From Pseudomonadota bacterium (GTDB lineage Bacteria > Pseudomonadota > Alphaproteobacteria > Rhizobiales > Xanthobacteraceae): a DNA stretch of 64,000 nucleotides. Both the position numbers and the translations under genes were made by a program. The stretch spans positions 47,563 through 111,562 of the forward strand of contig JAFAGM010000016.1 in the NCBI GenBank assembly GCA_023422775.1, read 5' to 3'. The notes under the pieces are model-generated. The model was not told the DNA's origin, did not search any database, and saw only the letters and a program-made list of their open reading frames with translations. Shown here piece after piece: positions 1 to 7,978 of this stretch (position 1 is the stretch's first letter; the number at the start of each line of letters is the position of its first letter).

Positions 1-1196
1 CCGGCGAACGCAGCGTCGCCGTGCATCAGCATCGGCAGCACGGAAATGCGCATGTCCGGCGGATCGCCGTGCTGGTCCTGCTTGGCGCGCACCTTGCCGA
101 GCACGACGGGATCGACGATTTCGAGATGGGACGGGTTCGCCGTCAGCGACAGATGGATCTTGTTGCCGTCGAACTCGCGGTCGGACGATGCGCCGAGATG
201 GTACTTGACGTCGCCGGAGCCTTCGACCGCGTCGGGGTTGGCGGAGCCGCCCTTGAATTCATGGAACAGCGCGCGGTGCGGCTTGCCCATCACCTGGGTC
301 AGCACGTTGAGCCGGCCGCGATGCGGCATGCCGAGCACGATTTCCTTCACGCCGAGATTGCCGCCACGCTTGATGATCTGTTCGAGCGCGGGGATCAGCG
401 ATTCGCCGCCGTCGAGGCCGAAGCGCTTGGTGCCCGTGAACTTGAGGTCGCAGAACTTTTCGAACCCTTCCGCTTCGACCAGCTTGTTCAGGATCGCGCG
501 GCGGCCCTCGCGGGTGAAGCTGATTTCCTTGTCCGGTCCCTCGATGCGCTCCTGGATCCAGGCCTTCTGCGCGGCGTTGGTGATGTGCATGAACTCGACG
601 CCGAGCGTCTGGCAATAGGTGCGCTCGCAGATCGCGACGATTTCGCGAAGCGTGCCGTATTCGAGGCCGAGCACGTGGTCGAGGAAGATCCTGCGGTCGA
701 AATCGGCTTCGGAAAATCCATAGGTGCGCGGATCGAGTTCTTCGCGATCGCGTGGCGCCTCGATCCCGAGCGGATCGAGCTTGGCGTAGAAGTGACCGCG
801 GATGCGGTAGGCGCGGATCAGAATCAGGGCGCGGACCGAATCCCGCGTCGCCTGGTTGACGTCGGCGGCGGACAACTCCGCACCCCTGGCCTGCGCCCTG
901 GCGGCGATCTTGCTGCCGACGGCCTTTTCGACCTGCGCCCAGTTGCCGTCCAGCGCCGAGGTCAGTTCGTCGCGCGGCGGGATCGGCCAGTTGTCCCGGC
1001 CCCAGGAGGCGCCCTCGGCGTTCTTCTGGACGTCGGCGGGAGCGTCCTTCAGGCTCTTGAAGAAATCCTGCCAGTCGGTATCGACCGACGCCGGGTCCTG
1101 CTCGTAGCGGGCATAGAGGTCGTCGATGTAGGTGGCGTTTGTGCCCTGCAAAAACGAGGAAAGGGCAAATGCTGCGTTCGCGTCCTGGCGAGACAT
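1..1196 (-). CDS. sucA: 2-oxoglutarate dehydrogenase E1 component, 5' part (runs off left edge)
   Basis: SucA is the thiamine-diphosphate-dependent E1 subunit that decarboxylates 2-oxoglutarate in the TCA cycle. Only the first 398 residues are present. The protein opens with the E1 N-terminal motif (SSFLQGTNATYIDDLYARY), followed by the family-typical stretches YRIRGHFYAKLDPLG, GLEYGTLREIV, GMPHRGRLNVL and TANPSHLEIVDPVV. The thiamine-diphosphate motif itself lies beyond the edge. The start is the ATG at 1196. The gene follows sucD after about 134 bases and is transcribed in the same direction, as in other Bradyrhizobium-type genomes. Identification is certain; completeness cannot be judged. 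Confidence 0.97.
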   Translation of the reverse strand, partial: MSRQDANAAFALSSFLQGTNATYIDDLYARYEQDPASVDTDWQDFFKSLKDAPADVQKNAEGASWGRDNWPIPPRDELTSALDGNWAQVEKAVGSKIAARAQARGAELSAADVNQATRDSVRALILIRAYRIRGHFYAKLDPLGIEAPRDREELDPRTYGFSEADFDRRIFLDHVLGLEYGTLREIVAICERTYCQTLGVEFMHITNAAQKAWIQERIEGPDKEISFTREGRRAILNKLVEAEGFEKFCDLKFTGTKRFGLDGGESLIPALEQIIKRGGNLGVKEIVLGMPHRGRLNVLTQVMGKPHRALFHEFKGGSANPDAVEGSGDVKYHLGASSDREFDGNKIHLSLTANPSHLEIVDPVVLGKVRAKQDQHGDPPDMRISVLPMLMHGDAAFA

Positions 1197-1268
1197 GATG
1201 GCGTCCTGGTGATTTTCGGTTTGCGCGTAGAAGACGGCGCATCGCCGATCCGGAAACCGGATCAGCGG

Positions 1269-1286
1269 GGTAAAGTACCCTTTACC
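1269..1286. promoter_or_regulatory. Inverted repeat upstream of sucA
   Basis: GGTAAAG and CTTTACC form perfect 7-base arms around a 4-base centre, 73-90 bases before the sucA start. This could be an operator for a promoter internal to the suc operon. No regulator is assigned. Confidence 0.4.
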
Positions 1287-1330
1287 CTATTTGGTGCGAA
1301 ACTTCGCCCCGAAAAGAACCAAGGATTGAA

Positions 1331-2215
1331 TTAGGACTTCAATTTTTCGGCAAGCGTGTGTCCAAGCCGCGCCGGCGACGGAGAGACGGTGATTCCGGCC
1401 GATTCCATCGCCGAAGTCTTCGAGCCGGCGTCGCCCTTGCCGCCGGAGATGATCGCGCCGGCATGGCCCATGCGGCGGCCGGGAGGCGCGGTGACGCCGG
1501 CAATGAAGCCGACCATCGGCTTCTTGCGGCCGCGCCGGGCCTCGTCCTTGATGAACTGTGCGGCGTCTTCCTCGGCCGAACCGCCGATTTCCCCGATCAT
1601 GATGATCGAGGTGGTCTTGTCGTCGGCCAGGAACATCTCCAGCACGTCGATGAATTCGGTACCCTTGACCGGGTCGCCGCCGATGCCGACCGCGGTGGTC
1701 TGGCCGAGGCCCTCCTGGGTGGTCTGGAACACGGCTTCATAGGTCAGCGTGCCCGAGCGGGAAACGATGCCGACGTTGCCCGGCTTGAAGATGTTGGCCG
1801 GCATGATGCCGATCTTGCACTCGCCCGCGGTCATCACGCCCGGGCAATTCGGCCCGATCAGGCGCGATTTCGACCCCGACAGCGAGCGCTTCACCCGAAC
1901 CATGTCGAGCACCGGAATACCCTCGGTGATGCAGACGATCAGCGGGATTTCCGCGTCGATCGCCTCGCAGATCGCGTCGGCCGCGCCCGGCGGCGGCACG
2001 TAGATCACCGAAGCATCGGCCCCGGTCTTCTCGCGCGCCTCGCGAACCGTATCGAATACCGGCAGGTTGAGATGCTTCGATCCGCCCTTCCCCGGCGAGG
2101 TGCCGCCGACCATCTTTGTGCCATACGCGATCGCGGCTTCCGAATGGAACGTGCCGTTCTTGCCGGTAAAACCCTGGCAGATGACCTTTGTATTTTTGTC
2201 GATCAGAACGGACAT
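1331..2215 (-). CDS. sucD: Succinate-CoA ligase, alpha subunit
   Basis: SucD binds CoA and carries the phospho-histidine of succinyl-CoA synthetase, the substrate-level phosphorylation step of the TCA cycle. The 294-residue length is normal. The CoA-binding Rossmann region is visible near residues 14-37 (QGFTGKNGTFHSEAAIAYGT), then GPNCPGVM, and the active-site histidine in RRMGHAGAIISGGKG at about residue 251. The reading frame stays open upstream of the true start; I chose the ATG at 2215 because conserved sequence (MSVLIDKNTKVICQG) begins there. It lies 41 bases after the DUF1579-like gene and forms the alpha2beta2 enzyme with sucC. Confidence 0.98.
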   Translation of the reverse strand: MSVLIDKNTKVICQGFTGKNGTFHSEAAIAYGTKMVGGTSPGKGGSKHLNLPVFDTVREAREKTGADASVIYVPPPGAADAICEAIDAEIPLIVCITEGIPVLDMVRVKRSLSGSKSRLIGPNCPGVMTAGECKIGIMPANIFKPGNVGIVSRSGTLTYEAVFQTTQEGLGQTTAVGIGGDPVKGTEFIDVLEMFLADDKTTSIIMIGEIGGSAEEDAAQFIKDEARRGRKKPMVGFIAGVTAPPGRRMGHAGAIISGGKGDAGSKTSAMESAGITVSPSPARLGHTLAEKLKS

Positions 2216-2256
2216 GGGGGATGACGCTTTCGTGGATGATCGGGAAGGAGGGGGTT

Positions 2257-2733
2257 TCAGTGAATCCGCCGGTAGGTGCCGGTGAGCACGTCGGCCCATC
2301 CCTCGGCATCGGGTGAGAACTGGATCTTCATGGTGTAGCTGTCGTTGTCGACGACTTCGTAGACGTGGCGGGCGTTGCCGCGCAGCGATCCGCGCACCAG
2401 CGTCAGCTTGTTGCCGACCCACGCGCCGGAGGCCGGCGCCGGCGAATAGTAGCCGAGCGAATCGTGCCAGAACAGTTTGTAGGTCCGGTCCTCGCGGTCG
2501 TAGGTGAACACGCCGTGGGTGGCGAAGGTCTCCTTGCCGTCGCGCATCTGGCGGGTGTCCTGGATCAAATAGAAGCCGTTGAGATCGACGCGCGCTATCA
2601 CATGCGAGGTGGCCGGACCGCCCGCGTTCCAGCGCGACGGATAGACCATCTCCTCGCCCGCCCACTCGCCCGCAAAGACCGCGAGCCGGCGGTGTTCTTC
2701 CAGCGCTGTCGGTGCGGCGAGATGGTCAGCCAT
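2257..2733 (-). CDS. DUF1579-like protein inside the suc operon
   Basis: A 158-residue soluble protein with no signal peptide. It resembles the DUF1579 family in its opening HRRLAVFAGEWAGEEMVYPS and in its run of beta-strand-like segments ending LTGTYRRIH; members are lipocalin-like small beta-barrels of unknown function. Its ATG begins two bases after the sucC stop codon and it sits between sucC and sucD, so it is probably translated with them. The position hints at a role linked to succinyl-CoA ligase or the 2-oxoglutarate dehydrogenase complex, but nothing in the sequence shows a reaction. The family name is moderately sure; the function is unknown. Confidence 0.8.
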   Translation of the reverse strand: MADHLAAPTALEEHRRLAVFAGEWAGEEMVYPSRWNAGGPATSHVIARVDLNGFYLIQDTRQMRDGKETFATHGVFTYDREDRTYKLFWHDSLGYYSPAPASGAWVGNKLTLVRGSLRGNARHVYEVVDNDSYTMKIQFSPDAEGWADVLTGTYRRIH

Positions 2734-2735
2734 TG

Positions 2736-3932
2736 CTAGCCTCCCTTGACGGCTTTCACGATTTTCTGCGCGGCATCGTCGAGATTGTCGGCCGACACCA
2801 CGTTGAGGCCGGATTGACTGATGATCTTCTTGCCGGCCTCGACATTGGTGCCTTCGAGCCGCACCACCAGCGGTACCTGCAGGCCGACCTGCTTCACCGC
2901 GGCGACCACGCCCTCGGCAATGATGTCGCACTTCATGATACCGCCGAAGATGTTGACGAGGATACCCTTCACGTTCGGATCGGCGGTGATGATCTTGAAG
3001 GCGGCCGCCACCTTTTCCACGCTGGCGCCGCCGCCGACGTCGAGGAAGTTGGCGGGCTCCATGCCGTAGAGCTTGATGATGTCCATGGTCGCCATGGCGA
3101 GGCCGGCGCCGTTGACCATGCAGCCGATGGTGCCGTCGAGGGCGACATAGTTGAGATCGTATTTCGACGCCTCGATTTCCTTGGCGTCCTCTTCGGTCTC
3201 GTCGCGCAGCGCGGCGACTTCGGGATGGCGATACATGGCGTTGTCGTCGAACGACACCTTGGCGTCGAGCACGCGCAACTGGCCCTGCTTCGTGACGACC
3301 AGCGGGTTGATTTCCAGCATCGCCATGTCCTTGGCGATGAAGGCGCTGTAGAGCTGCGCCACCAGCTTCTCGGCCTGCCTGGCGAGATCGCCCGAGAGAT
3401 TCAGCGCCTTGGCCACCGTGCGGCCGTGATGGCCCATGATGCCGGTGGCGGGGTCGACCGAGAAGGTCACGATCTTTTCGGGCGTCTTGTGGGCGACTTC
3501 CTCGATGTTGACGCCGCCCTCGGTCGAGACCACGAACGAGACCCTGGAGGTTTCGCGATCGACCAGGATCGAGAGATAGAACTCCTTGTCGATGTCGGAG
3601 CCTTCCTCGATGTAGAGGCGGTTGACCTGCTTGCCCTGCGCGCCGGTCTGGATCGTGACCAGCGTCGCGCCGAGCATCTGTTTGGCGAATTCGTTGACTT
3701 CGACCACCGACTTGGCGATGCGGACGCCGCCCTTGTCGCCGGCGGAAGCTTCCTTGAACTTGCCCTTGCCGCGGCCGCCGGCATGGATCTGGCTCTTCAC
3801 CACCCAGATCGGGCCGGGAAGCTGCCTGGCGGCGGCGTCCGAATCCGAGGCCTTCAGCACAGCCACGCCGCGCGAAATCGGCACGCCGAATTCATGCAGC
3901 AGAGCCTTGGCCTGGTATTCATGGATATTCAT
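2736..3932 (-). CDS. sucC: Succinate-CoA ligase, beta subunit
   Basis: The beta subunit supplies the ATP-grasp nucleotide site and the succinate site of succinyl-CoA synthetase. The protein has 398 residues, beginning MNIHEYQAKALLHEFGVPI. The ATP-grasp core includes VVKSQIHAGGRGKGKFK, and the C-terminal half carries NIFGGIMKCDIIAEG and VRLEGTNVEAGKKII. A few codons are open upstream; the ATG at 3932 gives the conserved N-terminus. It is the second gene of the mdh-sucC-DUF1579-sucD-sucA run. The 133-base gap to mdh contains an inverted repeat and may hold a second promoter. Confidence 0.98.
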   Translation of the reverse strand: MNIHEYQAKALLHEFGVPISRGVAVLKASDSDAAARQLPGPIWVVKSQIHAGGRGKGKFKEASAGDKGGVRIAKSVVEVNEFAKQMLGATLVTIQTGAQGKQVNRLYIEEGSDIDKEFYLSILVDRETSRVSFVVSTEGGVNIEEVAHKTPEKIVTFSVDPATGIMGHHGRTVAKALNLSGDLARQAEKLVAQLYSAFIAKDMAMLEINPLVVTKQGQLRVLDAKVSFDDNAMYRHPEVAALRDETEEDAKEIEASKYDLNYVALDGTIGCMVNGAGLAMATMDIIKLYGMEPANFLDVGGGASVEKVAAAFKIITADPNVKGILVNIFGGIMKCDIIAEGVVAAVKQVGLQVPLVVRLEGTNVEAGKKIISQSGLNVVSADNLDDAAQKIVKAVKGG

Positions 3933-3980
3933 CTGGACGCTCCCCAAAACCCGGTGCGGCGATTTCTACAGTTCACCGTC

Positions 3981-4008
3981 ATTGGTAGTTGGCATACCAT
4001 ATACCAAT
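3981..4008. promoter_or_regulatory. ATTGGTA/TACCAAT inverted repeat upstream of sucC
   Basis: Seven-base arms (ATTGGTA, TACCAAT) are separated by 14 bases that hold a further partly symmetric TTGGCATACCA. The site ends 49-76 bases before the sucC ATG. It resembles the GGTATACC sites upstream of acnA and sdhC. Confidence 0.4.
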
Positions 4009-4065
4009 AGAACCGCAACCCCCGAACGGGCTCCCGGCCCAGGACGGACCGAAAGCCCAACGAAA

Positions 4066-5034
4066 TCAGCGGCCGAGCAGGTCGGGCGCGATCTTCTTGC
4101 AGGCATCGACGAGACCCTGAACGGCACCGACCGACTTGTCGAACGCCTCGCGGTCCTTGCCGGCCAGTTCGATCTCGACGATACGCTCGACGCCCTTCGA
4201 GCCGATGACAACGGGCACGCCGACATACATGTCCTTCACGCTGTATTCGCCGTTGAGATAGGCGGCACAGGGCAGCACGCGCTTCTTGTCCTTCAGGTAG
4301 CTCTCGGCCATTGCGATAGCGGAGGCGGCGGGCGCGTAGAACGCCGAACCGGTCTTCAGCAGGTTGACGATTTCGGCGCCGCCGTTGCGGGTGCGGTCGA
4401 CGATCTCGTCGATGCGCGCCTGCGAGGTCCAACCCATCTTGACCAGGTCCGGCAGCGGAATGCCGGCAACGGTGGAGTAGCGCGTCAGGGGCACCATGGT
4501 GTCGCCATGGCCGCCGAGCACGAAGGCGGTGACGTCTTCGACCGAGACGTTGAATTCGTCGGCCAGGAAATAGCGGAAACGCGCGGAGTCGAGCACGCCG
4601 GCCATGCCGACCACCTTCTTGTGCGGCATGCCGGAGGCCTTCTGCAGCGCCCACACCATCGCATCCAGCGGGTTGGTGATGCAGATGACGAACGCGTCGG
4701 GGGCGTACTTCTTGATGCCGGCGCCGACCTGCTCCATGACCTTGAGATTGATGCTCAAGAGATCGTCGCGGCTCATGCCGGGCTTGCGCGGTACGCCGGC
4801 GGTGACGATGCAGACCTTGGCGCCATCGAGCGCCTCGTAGGAATTGGCGCCGGTCAGGTTGGCGTCAAAGCCGTCGACCGGAGACGACTGGGCGATATCC
4901 AGCGCTTTACCCTGGGGAACACCCTCGGCGATATCGAACATCACGACGTCGCCAAGTTCCTTCAGGCCAATGAGATGAGCCAGCGTTCCGCCGATCTGAC
5001 CGGAGCCAATCAAAGCAATCTTGTCGCGCGCCAT
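4066..5034 (-). CDS. mdh: Malate dehydrogenase, NAD-dependent
   Basis: Mdh oxidises malate to oxaloacetate with NAD in the TCA cycle. The 322-residue protein belongs to the lactate-dehydrogenase-like malate dehydrogenases: GSGQIGGTLAHLI (dinucleotide binding, residues 10-22), the substrate-loop arginine in VPRKPGMSRDDLL, and the catalytic histidine at about 176 in GGHGDTMVP. The start is the ATG at 5034. It heads the mdh-sucCD-sucA run, and its upstream region carries a copy of a chromosomal palindromic repeat. Housekeeping gene; identification is secure. Confidence 0.98.
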   Translation of the reverse strand: MARDKIALIGSGQIGGTLAHLIGLKELGDVVMFDIAEGVPQGKALDIAQSSPVDGFDANLTGANSYEALDGAKVCIVTAGVPRKPGMSRDDLLSINLKVMEQVGAGIKKYAPDAFVICITNPLDAMVWALQKASGMPHKKVVGMAGVLDSARFRYFLADEFNVSVEDVTAFVLGGHGDTMVPLTRYSTVAGIPLPDLVKMGWTSQARIDEIVDRTRNGGAEIVNLLKTGSAFYAPAASAIAMAESYLKDKKRVLPCAAYLNGEYSVKDMYVGVPVVIGSKGVERIVEIELAGKDREAFDKSVGAVQGLVDACKKIAPDLLGR

Positions 5035-5185
5035 GGGAAATCTGTCCTTCTGAGACGAAGAGGAGGGTGAGAATAGTCAGCCGGATGGCTGGTTATCCCT
5101 TTCGATTGACCGGTTCAAGACGGAGCACGCCCAATTGTAAGGCCCTGCCTCGAATTCGGTCAGGTATGCCACGACCGCTCCCGCC

Positions 5186-5270
5186 CGTCATTGCGAGCGG
5201 AGCGAAGCAATCCATAGCGCGGCAAGCGGAGAAATGGATTGCTTCGTCGCTTTCGCTCCCCGCAATGACG
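5186..5270. repeat. Intergenic palindromic repeat (family C)
   Basis: CGTCATTGCGAGCGGAGCG at the left end is mirrored by a closing CGCAATGACG, with TGGATTGCTTCGTCGC near the end matching GCGAAGCAATCCA near the start. The whole element folds into one long hairpin. A close copy lies at 53420-53505. Confidence 0.85.
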
Positions 5271-5279
5271 CCGGAGAGA

Positions 5280-6464
5280 CTACGTCTCCACCAGCCCCGT
5301 GGTCGAACCGCTCGCAGCCGAATCCTTCCGCCCGTGCGGCAACGCCAGGTAGGACTCCGAGCTCATTTCGATCAGCCGCGACGAGGTGCGCTTGAATTCG
5401 TTGGCCTCGACGCCCTCGGTCGCCAGGTACAGCGACAGCGGATCGGCCCCGGCCGAGGCCATCAGCTTCACGGCGTTGTCGTAGAGCGTGTCGATCAGCG
5501 AGATGAAACGCTTGGCGGCGTTGCGCTCGGCGTAGCCCATCACCGGAATCCGGTCGATCAGGATGGTGTGATAATCATGCGCCAGCCGCAGGTAGTCCGA
5601 GGCGGCAAGCGGTTTTTCGCAGATGTCGGCAAAGGAAAAACGCGCGACGCCGTGCGCCGAACACGGCACGCGCAGAACGCGGCCCTTGATCGCGATATCG
5701 CGCGGCTTGCACGGCGCGTTGCCGGTCATCCTGCGCCAGGCGCGGTCGAGCGCGGCGCCGGCTTCATCATCCGGCGGCACCAGCCACATCTTCACCCCGG
5801 TGAGTTTCTCCAGCCGGAAATCGGTGCGCGCATCGAGCCGCAGCACGTCCATGCGGCCTTCGATCTGCGCGATGAAGGGCAGGAACAGCGCGCGGTTGAG
5901 ACCGCCCTTGTAGAGGTCTTCGGGCGCGACGTTCGAGGTCGCCACCACGACGGTGCCGAGTTCGAACAGTTTCGAGAACAGCCGGCCGAGGATCATGGCG
6001 TCGGCGATGTCGGTGACGTGGAATTCGTCGAAGCACAGCAGCCACGCCTCGTCGAAGATGGCGTTGGCCGTCAGTTCGATCACGTCGCTGTCGGCGATCT
6101 CGCCGCGGGCGATGTTCTGGCGATAGGCGTAGATCTTCTCATGCGCCTCGGCCATGAATTCGTGGAAATGGGCGCGCCGCTTGTGCCGGACCGGGCTCTG
6201 CTGGAAGAACAGATCCATCAGCATGGTTTTGCCGCGGCCGACCTCGCCATGAACGTAAAGTCCCTTCGGCGGCGGTTCGCTCTTGTCGCCGAACAGGCGG
6301 CCGAGCAGGCTCAGCTTGCGCACCGGCTTGTAGCTCGAAAGCCGCTCCTCCAGGCTGGCGAACGCCTCGACAGCGTCGGCCTGCGCCGGATCGGCCTCGA
6401 TGGCGCCGGAGGACACCAGAGACTCATAATGCGCGCGGAACGAGGTGGGGTTGGCCGACAGCAT
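5280..6464 (-). CDS. zapE: Cell division protein ZapE (AFG1-like ATPase)
   Basis: ZapE/AFG1 proteins are P-loop ATPases; in E. coli the protein acts on the Z-ring, and the mitochondrial homologue handles respiratory-chain proteins. This 394-residue copy has the Walker A segment LYVHGEVGRGKTMLMDLFF at about residues 69-87, a Walker B-like LLCFDEFHVTDIADAMILG, and the downstream VVVATSNVAPEDLY. Length and motifs are normal. It lies upstream of mdh on the same strand, separated by a palindromic repeat, and is probably transcribed on its own. The start is the ATG at 6464. Confidence 0.93.
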   Translation of the reverse strand: MLSANPTSFRAHYESLVSSGAIEADPAQADAVEAFASLEERLSSYKPVRKLSLLGRLFGDKSEPPPKGLYVHGEVGRGKTMLMDLFFQQSPVRHKRRAHFHEFMAEAHEKIYAYRQNIARGEIADSDVIELTANAIFDEAWLLCFDEFHVTDIADAMILGRLFSKLFELGTVVVATSNVAPEDLYKGGLNRALFLPFIAQIEGRMDVLRLDARTDFRLEKLTGVKMWLVPPDDEAGAALDRAWRRMTGNAPCKPRDIAIKGRVLRVPCSAHGVARFSFADICEKPLAASDYLRLAHDYHTILIDRIPVMGYAERNAAKRFISLIDTLYDNAVKLMASAGADPLSLYLATEGVEANEFKRTSSRLIEMSSESYLALPHGRKDSAASGSTTGLVET

Positions 6465-6558
6465 GGCCCCCTTTCGGCCTCAAGCGGGCGAAAATTGCAA
6501 GTCGCCAATTGGCGGAAGGGGTATGCAGGCCGGGCGACTCATACGCCGGGCTACAGCC

Positions 6559-7095
6559 TCACGCGCTCAGCGCGTAGGAATCCTCGACCACGTAGGGCCC
6601 GCCGCCGGTCGAGGCGCGGGAGGAGAACAGCACGAAGCGCGAGGCCAGGAACGTGCGGCTGGGGAAGTAACCGCGCACCGAGAGATAATCGGCGACATCC
6701 CGGCTCGACGCGTCGTGCAGCCGGGCCAGCGTCACATGCGGGGTGAATTTCCGGCCCTCGGGATCGAGCCCGAGCCGTTGCATCAGCCGCTCGAGTTCGG
6801 CCTGCAGTTCGATCAGCGGCCGGCTCGGCTCGACCGATGCCACCACCGCGCGCGGTTTCCTGCCGCCAAAGCTTTGCAGGCCCCGTACCTTGACCTCGAA
6901 CGGCTTGCGATTGATCCGAAACAGCATCGAGGCGATTTCATTCGCCGACATGCCGTCGATGTCGCCGATGAAGCGCAAGGTGACGTGATAATTTTCGGGA
7001 TCGATCCAGCGTGCGCCGGGAAGGCCGCCACGCAAATTGGAAAGGGTCTGGCCGATCTCGGCCGGAATTTCCAGTCCAGCAAACAAACGTGGCAT
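6559..7095 (-). CDS. thpR: RNA 2',3'-cyclic phosphodiesterase (2H superfamily)
   Basis: A 178-residue 2H-phosphoesterase (LigT/ThpR). These enzymes open 2',3'-cyclic phosphate ends of RNA and can ligate tRNA halves in vitro. Both catalytic HxTx motifs are present: HVTL at residues 37-40 and HVTL again in FTPHVTLARLH. The N-terminus MPRLFAGLEIP is typical. The gene lies 94 bases upstream of zapE on the same strand. A CGGTGA-CGAA-TCACCG hairpin at 7156-7171 is in its leader. Function is inferred from the family. Confidence 0.93.
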   Translation of the reverse strand: MPRLFAGLEIPAEIGQTLSNLRGGLPGARWIDPENYHVTLRFIGDIDGMSANEIASMLFRINRKPFEVKVRGLQSFGGRKPRAVVASVEPSRPLIELQAELERLMQRLGLDPEGRKFTPHVTLARLHDASSRDVADYLSVRGYFPSRTFLASRFVLFSSRASTGGGPYVVEDSYALSA

Positions 7096-7275
7096 CGCAT
7101 GACTCCCGATGCTTGGACACGACCTTGAAAAGGCCCATGTCCTGTAGATTCGCCCGGTGACGAATCACCGATAGCTGTTTTCTAGCCGACTTATGTGACT
7201 CTGCGAAGCACGGGGCGTTTACGAACCGGAAACCGTCGGGGAAAACGCGCGGTAACCTTGTCTCCTGCCGCTTTT

Positions 7276-7929
7276 TCAACTCCGTTGCGCAGAAACCGTG
7301 CCAACCAGTGCCTCCGCCATGGGCAGAATGTTCTTCACGATGACGTCGACCCCCTCGGCCGTCGGATGGATCCCGTCGGCCTGGTTGAGCCTGGCGTCGG
7401 CTGCGACCCCTTCCAGGAAGAACGGATAGAGCGGCACGCCGAAGGATTTCGCAAGCTCCGGATAGATCGCGTTGAAACGGGCGGCATACTCGGTGCCGTA
7501 ATTGGGCGGCGCAAGCATTCCGCACAGCAGGACGGCGATCTTGCGCGCCTTCAGCCGCGTCAGGATCTCGCTCAGGGCGGCGCGGGTGACGCCGGGATCT
7601 ATCCCGCGCAAGGCGTCGTTGGCACCGAGTTCCACGATGACCGCCTCGGTTCCCTCGGGCACCGACCAGTCCAGCCGGTCGCGACCGCCCGAGGTGGTAT
7701 CGCCGGACACCCCGGCGTTGGTCATGTCGACCTTTATCCCCTTGTCGCTCAAGGCCTTCTGTAGCCGCGCCGGGAACGCGGCGGTGGCAGGCAGGCCCAG
7801 TCCCGCGCTTAAGGAGTCGCCCAGGACGACCATCTTGACGGGCCGTTCCGGCGCGGCGGCCGGAGTTTGGGCCAAAGCGGGTCCGGCCGTCATCAAAGCC
7901 ACAATCAACACGCGTATGTGCGCGAACAT
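7276..7929 (-). CDS. tesA: Secreted GDSL arylesterase/thioesterase (TesA-like)
   Basis: An SGNH/GDSL-type hydrolase, probably periplasmic. From the ATG at 7929 the protein has 217 residues and a signal peptide (MFAHIRVLIVALMTAGPALA, then QTPAA). The catalytic blocks are VVLGDSLSAGLGL (Ser), ELGANDALRG (block III) and DGIHPTAEG (Asp/His). An in-frame ATG at 7980 would add 17 residues and overlap the divergent ABC gene by two bases; I prefer the shorter form because its signal peptide is cleaner. It is divergent from an ABC exporter, matching the tesA-ybbA-ybbP arrangement known in E. coli. Confidence 0.9.
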   Translation of the reverse strand: MFAHIRVLIVALMTAGPALAQTPAAAPERPVKMVVLGDSLSAGLGLPATAAFPARLQKALSDKGIKVDMTNAGVSGDTTSGGRDRLDWSVPEGTEAVIVELGANDALRGIDPGVTRAALSEILTRLKARKIAVLLCGMLAPPNYGTEYAARFNAIYPELAKSFGVPLYPFFLEGVAADARLNQADGIHPTAEGVDVIVKNILPMAEALVGTVSAQRS

Positions 7930-7978
7930 CCTTTTCAAGCCCTCGACCCGAGCGGTGGAAGTGCCATATGACCGAGCC

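Noticed and set aside
21..1334. A long plus-strand frame opposite sucA
   Set aside because: SucA motifs read cleanly on the minus strand; the plus-strand protein has only shadow composition.
5106..5118. TTGACCGGTTCAA as a FixK box upstream of mdh
   Set aside because: The spacing between TTGA and TCAA is five bases, not six, and the arms are not otherwise conserved.
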